From assembly GCA_027692465.1 (NCBI GenBank), contig JAQEYU010000001.1, positions 1,621,338 to 1,685,337 of the forward strand: a DNA stretch of 64,000 nt. Reading direction: 5' to 3'. Position 1 is the stretch's first letter, and each line of letters begins with the position of its first letter. Position numbers and translations under genes: made by a program. The notes beneath the pieces were generated by a model. It saw only the letters and a program-made list of their open reading frames with translations. It searched no databases and was not told the origin of the DNA. Shown here one piece after another: positions 43,104-52,681 of this stretch. The DNA comes from Enterococcaceae bacterium OF42-14pH9A (lineage in GTDB: Bacteria > Bacillota > Bacilli > Lactobacillales > Enterococcaceae).

Positions 43104-43964
43104 ATGAATAAAGAAAAAATCGCTGTGTTAGCAGATTCGGGCAGTGATGTACCGCAGGATTTTGCGGCTGCCCATCAAGTGTTCACCCTGCCTTTAAAGG
43201 TGATCTATCCGGAAGGGGAATATATCGATAAGTTGGAGATCACGACCGATGAGGTGATTGCTCGTATGCCCGGAGAGATCCCGTCCACCTCGTTGCCGGA
43301 CGGACAAGCGATTCTGTCGATTTTTGACCGGATCAAAGCAGCCGGGTATGAAAAAGTCATCGCAGTTACCATCTCCAGCGGTCTTTCCGGAACCAATAAT
43401 ATGGTGCGGCTGATGGCCGACGAGTATCCGGCGTTGGATATTTTTGTGCTGGACACTAAAAATATCGGGATTGCCTCCGGTCTGCAGGCGATCCGGGCAG
43501 TCGAGCTCATCGAGTCCGGATTGCCTTTTACGGAGATCTGTGCAACTTTAGCCAAGGAAGTCCCGCAAAACAAGGTCTTTTTCAATGTTGCGACCCTGGA
43601 ATATCTGCAAAAGGGCGGCCGTATCGGCATGGTGACTGCCATTTTGGGAACCGCTTTGAAATTGAACCCGATCATCTCGTGTAATGATGAAGGGGTCTAC
43701 TATACGGTAGCCAAGGCACGAGGACGAGCCAAAAGTCTCGCCAAATCGCTGGAGCTGGTCAAGCAGTTTGCGGCAAGCCATAAAAAATACCGGCTGGCAG
43801 TGGCCCATGCCGGCGCAGAAAATGAAGCCCGGGAAATTGCCCGTCTGTTAAAAGAGATGCTGCCTAATGCCGTAGAAGAGGTGTTGTTTGGTGAGATTTC
43901 ACCGGCTTTGGTTGTCCACACCGGTCCGCAGCTTCTCGGTGTCGGTGTGCAGGTGTTGGACTGA
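43104..43964 (+). CDS. DegV family fatty-acid-binding protein
   Basis: 286 residues. DegV/FakB proteins bind a fatty acid and present it to the kinase FakA for phosphorylation. Marks: ADSGSDVPQDFA at the N terminus, PSTSLPDGQ (acyl carboxylate contact), VTISSGLSGTNN, and YLQKGGRIG. GATAAGGAG lies before the ATG. fakA is not adjacent, and no fatty acid preference can be read. Confidence 0.9.
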   Translation: MNKEKIAVLADSGSDVPQDFAAAHQVFTLPLKVIYPEGEYIDKLEITTDEVIARMPGEIPSTSLPDGQAILSIFDRIKAAGYEKVIAVTISSGLSGTNNMVRLMADEYPALDIFVLDTKNIGIASGLQAIRAVELIESGLPFTEICATLAKEVPQNKVFFNVATLEYLQKGGRIGMVTAILGTALKLNPIISCNDEGVYYTVAKARGRAKSLAKSLELVKQFAASHKKYRLAVAHAGAENEAREIARLLKEMLPNAVEEVLFGEISPALVVHTGPQLLGVGVQVLD

Positions 43965-44087
43965 TCACCAGACTGTGAGAGTTGATTTGGCAAGCGGTTC
44001 TGCCGCTCTTGCAGCCGCAATCCACAGGTGGGCGATGTGATGGGTTTAAACCATTTAACCGAATACCGAATTTTAAAATTAACGTGA

Positions 44088-44138
44088 AATGGCTCCCGAC
44101 AGCAATCAGTAGTGATTGCTGTCGGGAGCCATTTTTTT
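44088..44138. terminator. Bidirectional terminator after degV
   Basis: A perfect stem of about 20 bp (AATGGCTCCCGACAGCAATC with its complement) with loop AGTAGT-like centre and T runs. It serves degV and the leftward amidohydrolase gene. Confidence 0.92.
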
Positions 44139-44170
44139 GGTTTTCATTTTGCAGCTGTGCGAGGCTGTAT

Positions 44171-45373
44171 TCAACGCCGGTCGAGGATTGGGCGGCCTTT
44201 GAAATAGCTGGCCGTCACAGGGATCTTGCGGGCGACAAATTCAGCTGTTGAAGCGGCAGCTGCCAACGTGAAGTTTGCCGGCATGCCGGGTTTGATCCAT
44301 CCGGAGGGGTCGATCAGTTTTTGACCGGTCACCAGTTCGAGACTTTCGGTCAGTGCGTTTTGGGAGGTCTGGTCAAAGATCTCAGCGTAACGGTTCAATT
44401 TGTCCATGACATCGCCATTGCCAAAGGGTGACCAGCAGTCGTAGATATTGTCACAACCAATGAAGGTCTTGACTCCGGCTGCTTTCAACTCTGTCAAAGG
44501 CGGGATTACAAAATTCAAAGGGATACTGGAGATGATGGAAATGTCGTTGGCTGCAAGCCGCTCAAAAAGGGCCTGCCGTTCTTCTTTGGCAAGATCTCTC
44601 AATCCGTAAGCATGGCTGATCGTGACCTGCCCCTGCCAGTTTGTTTCCTCGGTCAATGACAATAATTTCTCAAAGAAAGCACGGGCATTGTCTCCCCGCT
44701 CGTGCAAATGAAAATCGATCGGAGCGGCAAACTGAGTGGCTAAATCAAAAGTTTGGGATAAGGATTTTTCCAGATCCTTGTCCAAGGAAATCGGATCGAC
44801 GCCGCCGACTAGTGAAGCCCCGTTTTGCAGAGCCCGCTTCATTTCCTGATAGGCATTGGAGCGCAGCAGACCATGCTGCGGAAAAGCCACCAGCTCATAA
44901 TCGAAGGTCTCCTGATAGCGGCTGAGGACCTCTTGGGCGGATTCTAAATAACGCTGCCCGACAGTCGGATGGATATCGATGTGGGAACGAAAGTGGGTGA
45001 CACCGTGGGAAAGCTCCAGCTGGATTAGATTTTCCATGCGCTGTGAGAACGAAACCGGTGCCTGTTCCAAGTAGGCAAATTCATCCGTGAAACGGTCCAC
45101 CAGTGTTTCAGCCGGCCGAATAGGAGACCAGGGGATCCCTAATTTGCTTTTATCAAAGTGGACATGCATTTCTCTCAGTTGGGGCAAAAGCAGTAAATCG
45201 TGCCCATCAATCACCTGTACGTTTTCCGGAACCGGCAATGCATTGTCAGTGACAGCGGTTATGCTGCCATCTTCAAAAGTGATGGCGACCTCTCGGACAG
45301 CTGTTTTGTAGTTGAAACCTCCTGCGTAAAGATAACCGGTTTCAATTCGCAGATTTTTGATTACTGTTTTCAT
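44171..45373 (-). CDS. Amidohydrolase (cytosine deaminase-like)
   Basis: 400 residues of the metal-dependent amidohydrolase superfamily. Metal ligands are in MHVHFD (HxH, about residue 70), DFHLHE (about 218), ISHAYG (about 247) and the Asp of GCDN (about 302). The arrangement suits the cytosine deaminase-like or N-isopropylammelide-type group, which deaminates or hydrolyses cyclic N-compounds. The substrate is not clear. No transporter gene lies beside it. It is a lone leftward gene. Confidence 0.82.
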   Translation of the reverse strand: MKTVIKNLRIETGYLYAGGFNYKTAVREVAITFEDGSITAVTDNALPVPENVQVIDGHDLLLLPQLREMHVHFDKSKLGIPWSPIRPAETLVDRFTDEFAYLEQAPVSFSQRMENLIQLELSHGVTHFRSHIDIHPTVGQRYLESAQEVLSRYQETFDYELVAFPQHGLLRSNAYQEMKRALQNGASLVGGVDPISLDKDLEKSLSQTFDLATQFAAPIDFHLHERGDNARAFFEKLLSLTEETNWQGQVTISHAYGLRDLAKEERQALFERLAANDISIISSIPLNFVIPPLTELKAAGVKTFIGCDNIYDCWSPFGNGDVMDKLNRYAEIFDQTSQNALTESLELVTGQKLIDPSGWIKPGMPANFTLAAAASTAEFVARKIPVTASYFKGRPILDRR

Positions 45374-45903
45374 AGTGACCTCCGTTGGTTTTTATAGTCC
45401 AAAGCATTTTCAGCCATAGGGTACTCCATAGCTGTCATAAAAGCTATTTTTTATCATCGGGATCAGGATTTGTCTGAAAACGCCAGTGGCAGCTATTTTA
45501 GTCTTTTCACCATAAGCTGTTCGTAACTCCGCAGCTTTGCACCACATAAGCTGAGCTTTACTCCTTGTTTTCGGACACGGCCTAAAAAAGGAGGCTGCGG
45601 CTGTTGTTTTGCCGCCGAAACGAAAAATCAAAAAATGCCGGTATTTTAAATTTTCGTTGCGACAGATCAGCGGTTTTGGAGCTTTTAATGAAAACCTTGT
45701 GAAAATAAGGTATAATAACAAGGACGAACCAGGGACGGTGGATTTGGCGACAGCAGCCGAGGGTAACGTTTACCGATGCAATGCGGCAGACGAATCAAAA
45801 AGCTGCTGCTGCTTTTTACCTTTCGCCGGCAGACCGGCTATGATCTGCCGGCGCTCGGCATGATCCGCTGCTCCCTGACAGAACAGTAGAAGAGGTGTTT
45901 TTT
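45374..45903. other. Divergent gap before walR
   Basis: It holds repeat copy E (45465-45583) and the presumed walR promoter with TATAAT at 45711-45716, lacking a clear -35. No gene is supported. Confidence 0.55.
45465..45583 (+). repeat. Dispersed MITE-like repeat, copy E (internally deleted)
   Basis: Left end AGGATTTGTCTGAAAACGCC, right end TTTTCGGACACGGCCT. The central CACCACATAAGCTGAGCTTT block is nearly identical to copy A. About 40 bases inside the right half are missing. TA follows the right end. Confidence 0.8.
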
Positions 45904-46608
45904 TTGAAAAAAATTCTAGTAGTCGATGACGAAAAACCGATCTCTGATATCGTAAAATTCAACCTGACCAAAGAAGGCTATGAAGTCTATACCGCTTATG
46001 ACGGGGAAGAAGCGTTGGAGAAGGTCAAAGAAGTGGAACCGGATCTGATCTTGCTGGATCTGATGCTGCCGAAGATTGACGGGTTGGAAGTAGCCCGGGA
46101 AGTCCGCAAAAATTACGACATGCCGATCATTATGGTGACTGCCAAAGATTCCGAAATCGATAAGGTTTTGGGCTTGGAATTGGGGGCAGACGACTATGTC
46201 ACCAAACCGTTTTCCAATCGGGAACTGGTGGCCCGTGTCAAGGCCAATCTCCGTCGCGGTTCTCAGGCTGCCAAAGAAGCGGAAGAACCGGCGACCACCG
46301 ATCTGGCTATCGGCGATTTGACTATTTTGCCGGATGCCTACATGGTGACTAAAAACGGTACTGCTATCGAGCTGACCCACCGGGAGTTCGAGCTGCTGCA
46401 TTATCTGGCCAAGCACCTGGGGCAGGTCATGACTCGTGAGCATTTGCTGCAAACCGTGTGGGGCTACGATTATTTCGGAGATGTACGGACAGTAGATGTC
46501 ACCGTTCGCCGCCTGCGGGAAAAAATCGAAGACAATCCCAGCCACCCCAACTACCTGGTAACTCGCCGCGGGGTCGGTTATTACCTGCGCAACCCGGAAC
46601 AGGAGTAA
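45904..46608 (+). CDS. walR: WalR (YycF/VicR) response regulator
   Basis: 234 residues, the essential regulator of cell-wall metabolism. The receiver domain has the acidic pair DD at 8-9, the phosphorylated Asp52 in LLDLMLP and Lys in VTAKDSE; the OmpR-type winged helix (about 130-232) has [13 protein letters not shown] and [14 protein letters not shown]. It starts at TTG 45904, with AGAGG 8 bases upstream; a GTG three codons earlier would overlap that site. First gene of walRKHIJ. Confidence 0.96.
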   Translation: MKKILVVDDEKPISDIVKFNLTKEGYEVYTAYDGEEALEKVKEVEPDLILLDLMLPKIDGLEVAREVRKNYDMPIIMVTAKDSEIDKVLGLELGADDYVTKPFSNRELVARVKANLRRGSQAAKEAEEPATTDLAIGDLTILPDAYMVTKNGTAIELTHREFELLHYLAKHLGQVMTREHLLQTVWGYDYFGDVRTVDVTVRRLREKIEDNPSHPNYLVTRRGVGYYLRNPEQE

Positions 46609-46615
46609 ACTCTCA

Positions 46616-48457
46616 ATGAAAAAGAAAGTTCGCTTTTTTCAATCGGTGAACTTTAAAATCGCCCTGGCATTTATCTTGATCCTGTTGATTTCGATCGAGA
46701 TTATCGGGGCGTATTTTATTCGCGGATTGGAACGCAATACTATCAAGACCTTCACGGACAATATGAAAGATCAGGCTTCCCGGGTAGCACCGGAATTTGC
46801 CAACGACATCACCCATAAAAACGGTGAGGATGCCACCGGTGATGAGTTGTCCAATATCCAGCTGCGGTTGGAAAACAGTGTTTCCTCCGACGTACTGGAG
46901 ATGCGGGTGGTGGATGCCAGTGGGATCGTTTTGGGAGCGACACCTTTGACGGACAAGTCTCTTATCGGCAAGAAAAACGATTACCGGGATATCAATGATC
47001 TGGCTTTTGTTGCCAAGACGGCCTACGATGAAACCACCAATAAACGGGTTTACATCGTGGTGCAGCCCATCCAGTCGGCCACCGGAGATACTGTCATCGG
47101 GGCGCTGTTCATGAAAAGCGACATCGAAGACCGCTATGAAGAAATCCACGAGACCGCATTGATCTTCGTCTTTGCTTCTTTGATCGCAGCGGGGATCTCG
47201 ATTGTCGTCGCGGTACTGGTTTCTCGTTCCATCACACAACCGATCGTGGAAATGCGGGAGCAGGCGTTGCGGATCGCTCGCGGCGATTACAGTCGACGGG
47301 TGACGGTTTACGGTGGCGACGAATTGGGTCAGCTGGCTGAAACTTTTAATCAGCTGGGAGATCGGATCGCCGAGACACAAGATGCGATGGAATCTGAGCG
47401 TAATCGGCTGGACAGTGTCTTGTCTCATATGACAGACGGGGTGATTGCCACCGATCGTCGCGGCAAGGTGATTACTATCAATGAGATGGCGCTAACCTTG
47501 TTGAATGTCAAACGGGAGGAAGTTATCGGCGAATCGATCTTGGAACTTTTGGCGATTGATGAAGATTATACCTTGCGCAAATTGTTGGAAAATCCTGATG
47601 AGATGCTGATTGAGCGGGACAATCCCTATCGCGGGCATGTGATCTTGCGGACCGATTTTTCCATGATTCGCCGGGAATCCGGCTTTATCTCCGGCTTGGT
47701 AGCGGTGATGCATGATGTTACCGAACAGGAGAAAACCGAGCAGGAGCGGCGGGATTTCGTATCCAATGTGTCCCACGAACTGCGGACCCCTCTTACCAGT
47801 ATGCGCAGCTATATCGAAGCACTGAGTGAAGGAGCCTGGAAAGATGAAGAGATTGCACCGAACTTTTTAAAGGTGACCTTGGATGAGACTGATCGGATGA
47901 TCCGGATGATCAACGATCTGTTGGATCTTTCCCGCATGGACAGCGGCAAATCAGTGATGCAGCTGGAGTATGTCAACTTTAACGAGCTGGTGAACTTTGT
48001 TTTGGATCGTTTTGATATGATCGTAGAAAATCAGGATGCCGGTAAAAAATACCGAATTCGTCGTGATTTCACCAAGCGGGATTTGTGGGCCGAAGTGGAT
48101 ACCGATAAGATTATCCAAGTGGTCGACAATATCATGAACAATGCCATCAAGTACTCCCCGGACGGAGGCACGATCACCGTCCGGCTTTCAGAGACCCACA
48201 ACAATATCGTCTTGAGCATCACCGATCAAGGTCTGGGAATTCCCAAAAAGGATTTGGGACGGGTTTTTGACCGCTTCTATCGAGTGGATAAGGCCCGAGC
48301 CCGCAAACAGGGGGGGACCGGACTGGGGCTGGCCATCTCCAAGGAGGTCATCAAAGCTCATGGCGGCAATATCTGGGTGGAAAGTCAGGAAGGCCGTGGC
48401 TCGACATTTTATATCACGCTGCCTTACGAACCTTATGAGGAGGATTGGTGGGAATGA
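46616..48457 (+). CDS. walK: WalK (YycG/VicK) sensor histidine kinase
   Basis: 613 residues. Order: membrane helix about 14-34, an extracellular sensor domain to about 178, second helix about 181-203, HAMP to about 255, PAS domain about 262-370, HisKA with His387 in VSHELRTP, and HATPase with N, G1 (DQGLGI) and G2 (GGTGLGLAI) boxes. It phosphorylates WalR. The extracellular part is of the size seen in Enterococcus and Bacillus, not the short streptococcal form. The stop overlaps walH by 4 bases. Confidence 0.96.
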   Translation: MKKKVRFFQSVNFKIALAFILILLISIEIIGAYFIRGLERNTIKTFTDNMKDQASRVAPEFANDITHKNGEDATGDELSNIQLRLENSVSSDVLEMRVVDASGIVLGATPLTDKSLIGKKNDYRDINDLAFVAKTAYDETTNKRVYIVVQPIQSATGDTVIGALFMKSDIEDRYEEIHETALIFVFASLIAAGISIVVAVLVSRSITQPIVEMREQALRIARGDYSRRVTVYGGDELGQLAETFNQLGDRIAETQDAMESERNRLDSVLSHMTDGVIATDRRGKVITINEMALTLLNVKREEVIGESILELLAIDEDYTLRKLLENPDEMLIERDNPYRGHVILRTDFSMIRRESGFISGLVAVMHDVTEQEKTEQERRDFVSNVSHELRTPLTSMRSYIEALSEGAWKDEEIAPNFLKVTLDETDRMIRMINDLLDLSRMDSGKSVMQLEYVNFNELVNFVLDRFDMIVENQDAGKKYRIRRDFTKRDLWAEVDTDKIIQVVDNIMNNAIKYSPDGGTITVRLSETHNNIVLSITDQGLGIPKKDLGRVFDRFYRVDKARARKQGGTGLGLAISKEVIKAHGGNIWVESQEGRGSTFYITLPYEPYEEDWWE

Positions 48458-49770
48458 AATTATCCGAAAAAATCATTCGTTACGGCTTGATCGCATTGAT
48501 TGCTATGAGCCTGTACCTTTCCTACAAGATCTGGCTGAGCCCTAATGCCCGGACTTATTTGGGGGATGATCAAAGCACGGTTGTCGCCAGCACTGCCAAT
48601 CTGCGCAAAGCCGATGAAGTTTTTTTGCCTACACGGTTAGTCTGGGTAAAAAATCCTGAAGACATCAAGATGCTGTCTTCAGAAAATGCCATCAGCAAAA
48701 TTCATGAGCTGGTAGTCAAGGGACGTTATGGCGCGGTCAGCGGGACCACTTATGACGATGACCAGGCTTTTTTGGAAGCGGCGGATATCCGTCACGGAAT
48801 CGAGATGAGTTATTTCGGCTCCTTCCAGCTTTACGAATACGTGAAAATGTTTAATCTGAAAATCGATACTGATGAAGTTGCAGACGGCAAAGAGATCTTT
48901 TTTACCAAGGTTCAGTGGGATTTTGACAACAGTCGAATCCGGTTTATCAATACCCGAAGACACCAGATCTATGAGGCAGCGATGACTATGGAATTGGATC
49001 CCGTGGAGCAAAAACTGCGGCAGCTGGACGAACCCTGGATGGCGATGACGCCCACCAATCGCTTGTCCAGCCTGCAATACAATACCAGTGAGAAAGTCGA
49101 GCTGAAACTTTACAGTTATATTGCCTCGACCCAGACCTACACTGTCTTTAGAAATGCTTTTTTCCAAGATCCGGAAAATGTGAAGAGCAGTGAGGAAAGC
49201 CGAGATATCGTCTTGTACGGCGGATCAGAGACGATGCATGTCCAGGAAAATCAGCAGATCGTTGATTTTCAGGGACAATTGGAGACGACTGCCGACGCAG
49301 AAGCGGATATCTACGACCGCAGTTATCACTACATCAGCCGTCTGGGCACCGGGATCGGCTACCTGCGCTTTTTTGATCGCAGCAAAGAAGGGATCACCTA
49401 CCGTACCTTTATCGAAGGGTTTCCGGTCTTTGGGGATGCTTACCAGGGGGAAGTCACTTTCGATATTCGCGATACCGGCGTCGGGACCCCGCAAATCGAT
49501 ATCCGCAGCAGCCTGAATACCATCCAGATTCCGATCCCGTCAGAGGAGACGGTAACCTTGGATTCCAGCGGTGCGGTGATCCGGGAATTGACGGAAAAAG
49601 GTGCCCAGGCGGATCTTTGGCAGTCGATGGTCATCGGTTACCAACGTCAGGATGTCAAAAATGCAGACGGGATCGTTGACATGGTGCCTACTTGGTACAT
49701 CAAGTATGATGACAGCTGGTATTCGTATCAACAGCTTTTGGAACGTCTGGCACAAAAGGAGGGAGCCTGA
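48454..49770 (+). CDS. walH: WalH (YycH) regulator of WalK
   Basis: 438 residues. One N-terminal membrane helix (about 8-26) and a large extracellular part typical of YycH, which with YycI modulates WalK at the membrane. The ATG at 48454 overlaps the walK stop (ATGA) and follows GGAGGATTGG. The upstream in-frame GTG at 48445 is less likely. walI starts directly after the stop. Confidence 0.9.
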   Translation: MKLSEKIIRYGLIALIAMSLYLSYKIWLSPNARTYLGDDQSTVVASTANLRKADEVFLPTRLVWVKNPEDIKMLSSENAISKIHELVVKGRYGAVSGTTYDDDQAFLEAADIRHGIEMSYFGSFQLYEYVKMFNLKIDTDEVADGKEIFFTKVQWDFDNSRIRFINTRRHQIYEAAMTMELDPVEQKLRQLDEPWMAMTPTNRLSSLQYNTSEKVELKLYSYIASTQTYTVFRNAFFQDPENVKSSEESRDIVLYGGSETMHVQENQQIVDFQGQLETTADAEADIYDRSYHYISRLGTGIGYLRFFDRSKEGITYRTFIEGFPVFGDAYQGEVTFDIRDTGVGTPQIDIRSSLNTIQIPIPSEETVTLDSSGAVIRELTEKGAQADLWQSMVIGYQRQDVKNADGIVDMVPTWYIKYDDSWYSYQQLLERLAQKEGA

Positions 49771-50631
49771 TTGGATTTTAAACGAATCGAGTGGATCTTC
49801 TTTCTGGCCTTTCTGGGCGTGAATATTTTCCTGCTGAGCATTTATCGTTCCGCAAAAACGGAAGAAAACAACGTCGCGGCTTCCAATCAGAAGATTGCGA
49901 TCGAGCAGCGATTGAGAGCAGATGATATCAAGTACGAAAACGAACTCTCCACCAAAAAAGCGGAAGGCTATTATCTCAGCGGCGAGCCTACCGATATGCA
50001 GCAGGCAGTCCGGGAATACCGGGATCAGCTCGAAGACAGCACGGCTTTTCGCCTGGGAGTCAAGATCGAAAGCAACCAGCTGACCCGCAATGTTTCCGAT
50101 GGGTTCAATATTACCGATGACGGCAAGACTGCTGAGACATTGGCTAAATTTTTGGATCAGCAAGGTGAGTTCCTGTTCGGCAGCGAGTACCAATATCTGC
50201 CGCAGCTCTCCTTTCAAGACAAGGAATACCCGGAGATTATCGCCGCTCAAAGCTATGAAGGAATCCCCTTCAACGATGACTCCAGCCGCTTGGATATCAC
50301 CTTGGAAAACACCGACAATCTCTTGAAGATCACCCGCTATACGCAAACCCATATCGGGAACATTGAAAAGCTGCGGGACAAGGTAAATCTGTATACAGAA
50401 CGGGATGCGATCGATACCCTGTATGTCAACAACCGGATTCCACCGAAGTCCACTATCGCTTGGCGGCAGCTGGTCTATACCTTGAGCCTGCAGTTTCGCG
50501 GAACCAATGTCTATATCCCTGCATGGTTTATCGCCGTTGACACCGGCAGCAGCCTGCAAGTGGAAAAAGTCAACGCAATCACCAACCGGGTCTTCACCAA
50601 CAATCCCGTTCAAAAGGTGGAAAAAAACTGA
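49771..50631 (+). CDS. walI: WalI (YycI) regulator of WalK
   Basis: 286 residues with a single N-terminal helix (about 7-25) and an extracellular domain ending in the NAITNRVF...V-like YycI tail. The start is TTG at 49771, right after the walH stop, behind AAGGAGGG inside walH. It works with YycH to tune WalK. Confidence 0.9.
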   Translation: MDFKRIEWIFFLAFLGVNIFLLSIYRSAKTEENNVAASNQKIAIEQRLRADDIKYENELSTKKAEGYYLSGEPTDMQQAVREYRDQLEDSTAFRLGVKIESNQLTRNVSDGFNITDDGKTAETLAKFLDQQGEFLFGSEYQYLPQLSFQDKEYPEIIAAQSYEGIPFNDDSSRLDITLENTDNLLKITRYTQTHIGNIEKLRDKVNLYTERDAIDTLYVNNRIPPKSTIAWRQLVYTLSLQFRGTNVYIPAWFIAVDTGSSLQVEKVNAITNRVFTNNPVQKVEKN

Positions 50632-50783
50632 CGATGGCCTTATAATGGAAAACGATCTGCAGGCAGCAGGCAAAAGCGTCGAAATGTGTCTTTTTGCTGC
50701 GGAGGCCTGCTACCAAAAATCCAGCCGGTAAACGAAGTGCAGGCAGCAGCTGGATGCAGTTAAAAGAAGGGAAGTTTCAACTC

Positions 50784-51599
50784 ATGACCACCACAACGGC
50801 GACGGCAACAATGAATATTTCGATCTTAGCCAGCGGCAGTTCGGGAAATTCCCTCTACATCGAAAGTGAAAAAAAGAAGATTCTGGTGGATGCCGGTCTT
50901 TCCGGTAAAAAAATAACCTCGCTCTTGGCAGAAGTCGGTCGTAAACCGGAAGATCTCGATGCGATCCTAGTGACCCACGAGCATCGGGACCATATCCACG
51001 GCGTCGGCGTCATGGCCCGCAAGTATAAACTGGATGTCTATGCTAATGAGAAGACCTGGGAAGCGATGGATCCATTGATCGGCAATGTCCCGCTGGAGCA
51101 AAAGCAGATCTTTGAGATGGGCAAAGTCTTGACGATGGGGGATCTGGATATCGAAAGTTTCGGTGTTTCCCACGATGCGGCGGCTCCGCAGTTTTACAGC
51201 TTTCATAAAAATGGTAAAAAATTCGTGATGCTGACGGATACCGGGTATTGTTCCGATCACATCCGTGGAGTGATTCGGGGTGCCGATGCCTATCTGATGG
51301 AATCCAACCATGATTTGGAGATGCTGCGGATGGGGCCGTATCCTTGGAGTTTGAAACAGCGTATCCTGGGGGACCGGGGACACTTGTCAAATGAAGACGG
51401 CGCTCTGGTAATCACCGATATTATCGGTGACAATACCAAACGAATCTACCTGGGCCATCTGAGTAAAGAAAACAACTTGAAAGAGCTGGCTCACATGACT
51501 ATGGAAGGTACGCTGAGAGAACATGATCTGGGTGTCGGCGTGGATTTTGATATCTTTGATACCGATCCGGATCGAGCCTGCGAAATGTTCAGTCTTTAA
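50784..51599 (+). CDS. walJ: WalJ (YycJ) metallo-beta-lactamase-fold nuclease-like protein
   Basis: 271 residues. After a short Thr-rich leader, the fold begins MNISILASGSSGNSLYIE. The metal motif THEHRDHIHG holds the HxHxDH set and TDTGYC the later Asp. YycJ proteins are cytosolic and have been linked to DNA repair and cell-division timing. The start at 50784 follows GAAGGGAAG; the ATG nine codons later has no ribosome site. The htrA gene that often follows walJ is not found in the next 485 bases. Confidence 0.9.
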   Translation: MTTTTATATMNISILASGSSGNSLYIESEKKKILVDAGLSGKKITSLLAEVGRKPEDLDAILVTHEHRDHIHGVGVMARKYKLDVYANEKTWEAMDPLIGNVPLEQKQIFEMGKVLTMGDLDIESFGVSHDAAAPQFYSFHKNGKKFVMLTDTGYCSDHIRGVIRGADAYLMESNHDLEMLRMGPYPWSLKQRILGDRGHLSNEDGALVITDIIGDNTKRIYLGHLSKENNLKELAHMTMEGTLREHDLGVGVDFDIFDTDPDRACEMFSL

Positions 51600-51704
51600 G
51601 GGATGGTCGGAATATACGGTGGTCTGTTTGTGTAAATATCTGTCGGAACCAGAGTGTAACGGATTGCTCAGGTAGTGTTTTATTTGGACAGTTTTCAAAG
51701 TAAG

Positions 51705-51792
51705 CGGTCAAGTGCCGAAAAGTTCCAGAAGACGCTCCGACCTGAACCCCGACAGACAGCTGCAGCCGAAGCCAGCGAGCAATGCCACTTGA
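51705..51792 (+). repeat. Second repeat family, copy 2
   Basis: Matches 26782-26870 over about 88 bases. Its ends carry the inverted pair TCAAGTG (51708) and CACTTGA (51786), so the unit can close into one stem. A terminator hairpin follows 19 bases later. Confidence 0.65.
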
Positions 51793-51810
51793 ACTGTCGA
51801 CCATTAGAAG

Positions 51811-51852
51811 AAGATCTTTTTGGAAGTACTGCTTCCAAAGAGGTCTTTTTTT
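51811..51852 (+). terminator. Terminator after the walRKHIJ operon
   Basis: AAGATCTTTTTGGAAG pairs with CTTCCAAAGAGGTCTT with G-T pairs, ending in T7. Confidence 0.85.
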
Positions 51853-52015
51853 GCGTCGGCAAAACTTTGTGGCGGATGACAGGTGCGATTTCAAACGGAT
51901 TGAGGGCAGGAAAACATCGATATTCTCAATGCCGGACAATCAAAATCCGGCTCAAAACAAACCCTGGCAGTGACACGGGAGCAACAATTGAATAATAACG
52001 CTTTCATTTTTCTTG

Positions 52016-52044
52016 TTGACCCCGCCGGAAAACACGACTATACT
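52016..52044 (+). promoter_or_regulatory. Promoter of the mobA-fdh operon
   Basis: TTGACC at 52016-52021, 17-base spacer, TATACT at 52039-52044. Confidence 0.8.
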
Positions 52045-52084
52045 GAGACTGAAAAAAAGTTAGATAAACAAAAAAATAGTTAGG

Positions 52085-52681
52085 ATGTTGGCGGTGGAAT
52101 TACAGGATGCAACGGCGGTGATTTTATGCGGGGGCAAGAGCAGTCGGATGGGCTTCAACAAGGCACTGCTGCAGATCAACGATCGTTATGTGGTGGCTGA
52201 AAGAGGCCGGCAACTGCAGCAGATTTTTCCCGCAGTTGTCTTGATGACCGATCGGCGAGAGCACTTTTTCGAAAAACCAGCTTTTACCGAGCTGACGATC
52301 TGGGAGGACAGCTATCCCGAGTGCGGTCCTTTGGGGGGGATTGCATCAGCTTTGGAAAAAGTTGCGACTCCTTATGTCTTCGTGACAGCCTGCGATATGC
52401 CGGGACTGTCTGTTGCGGCAATCAGCAGATTGGCACAGGCTGCCCAAAAGCCGCAGGTCCTGCTTTACCGCAGTGAGGACCATTTGGAGACGTTGTTCGG
52501 CTTTTATCACCGCTCCTGTCTGCCGCTCTTCAAAAGGCAGCTGCAGCAGGGCAACCGGCAGATTCGACAACAGTTTTCTCAGCTGCAGGTGACAACAGTT
52601 GCTACGACGGCGCAGTTATTTACCAATGTCAATACACCGGATGAACTCATCTATTGGAAGAAAACGGAGGGAATGCTATGA
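52085..52681 (+). CDS. mobA: Molybdenum cofactor guanylyltransferase
   Basis: 198 residues. MobA attaches GMP to Mo-molybdopterin to form the MGD cofactor used by formate dehydrogenases. The LCGGKSSRMGFNK nucleotide loop is at residues 14-26. ECGPLGGIASAL, TACDMPG (metal Asp) and VNTPDEL complete the set. The ribosome site is weak; a GTG at 52094 is possible. The stop overlaps the focA-like start by 4 bases. First gene of the formate dehydrogenase operon. Confidence 0.93.
   Translation: MLAVELQDATAVILCGGKSSRMGFNKALLQINDRYVVAERGRQLQQIFPAVVLMTDRREHFFEKPAFTELTIWEDSYPECGPLGGIASALEKVATPYVFVTACDMPGLSVAAISRLAQAAQKPQVLLYRSEDHLETLFGFYHRSCLPLFKRQLQQGNRQIRQQFSQLQVTTVATTAQLFTNVNTPDELIYWKKTEGML

Larger units (their letters stand above)
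51600..52084. other. walJ-mobA gap
   Basis: No gene. It holds the second-family repeat copy 2 (51705-51792), a terminator (51811-51852) and the mobA promoter. Confidence 0.6.
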
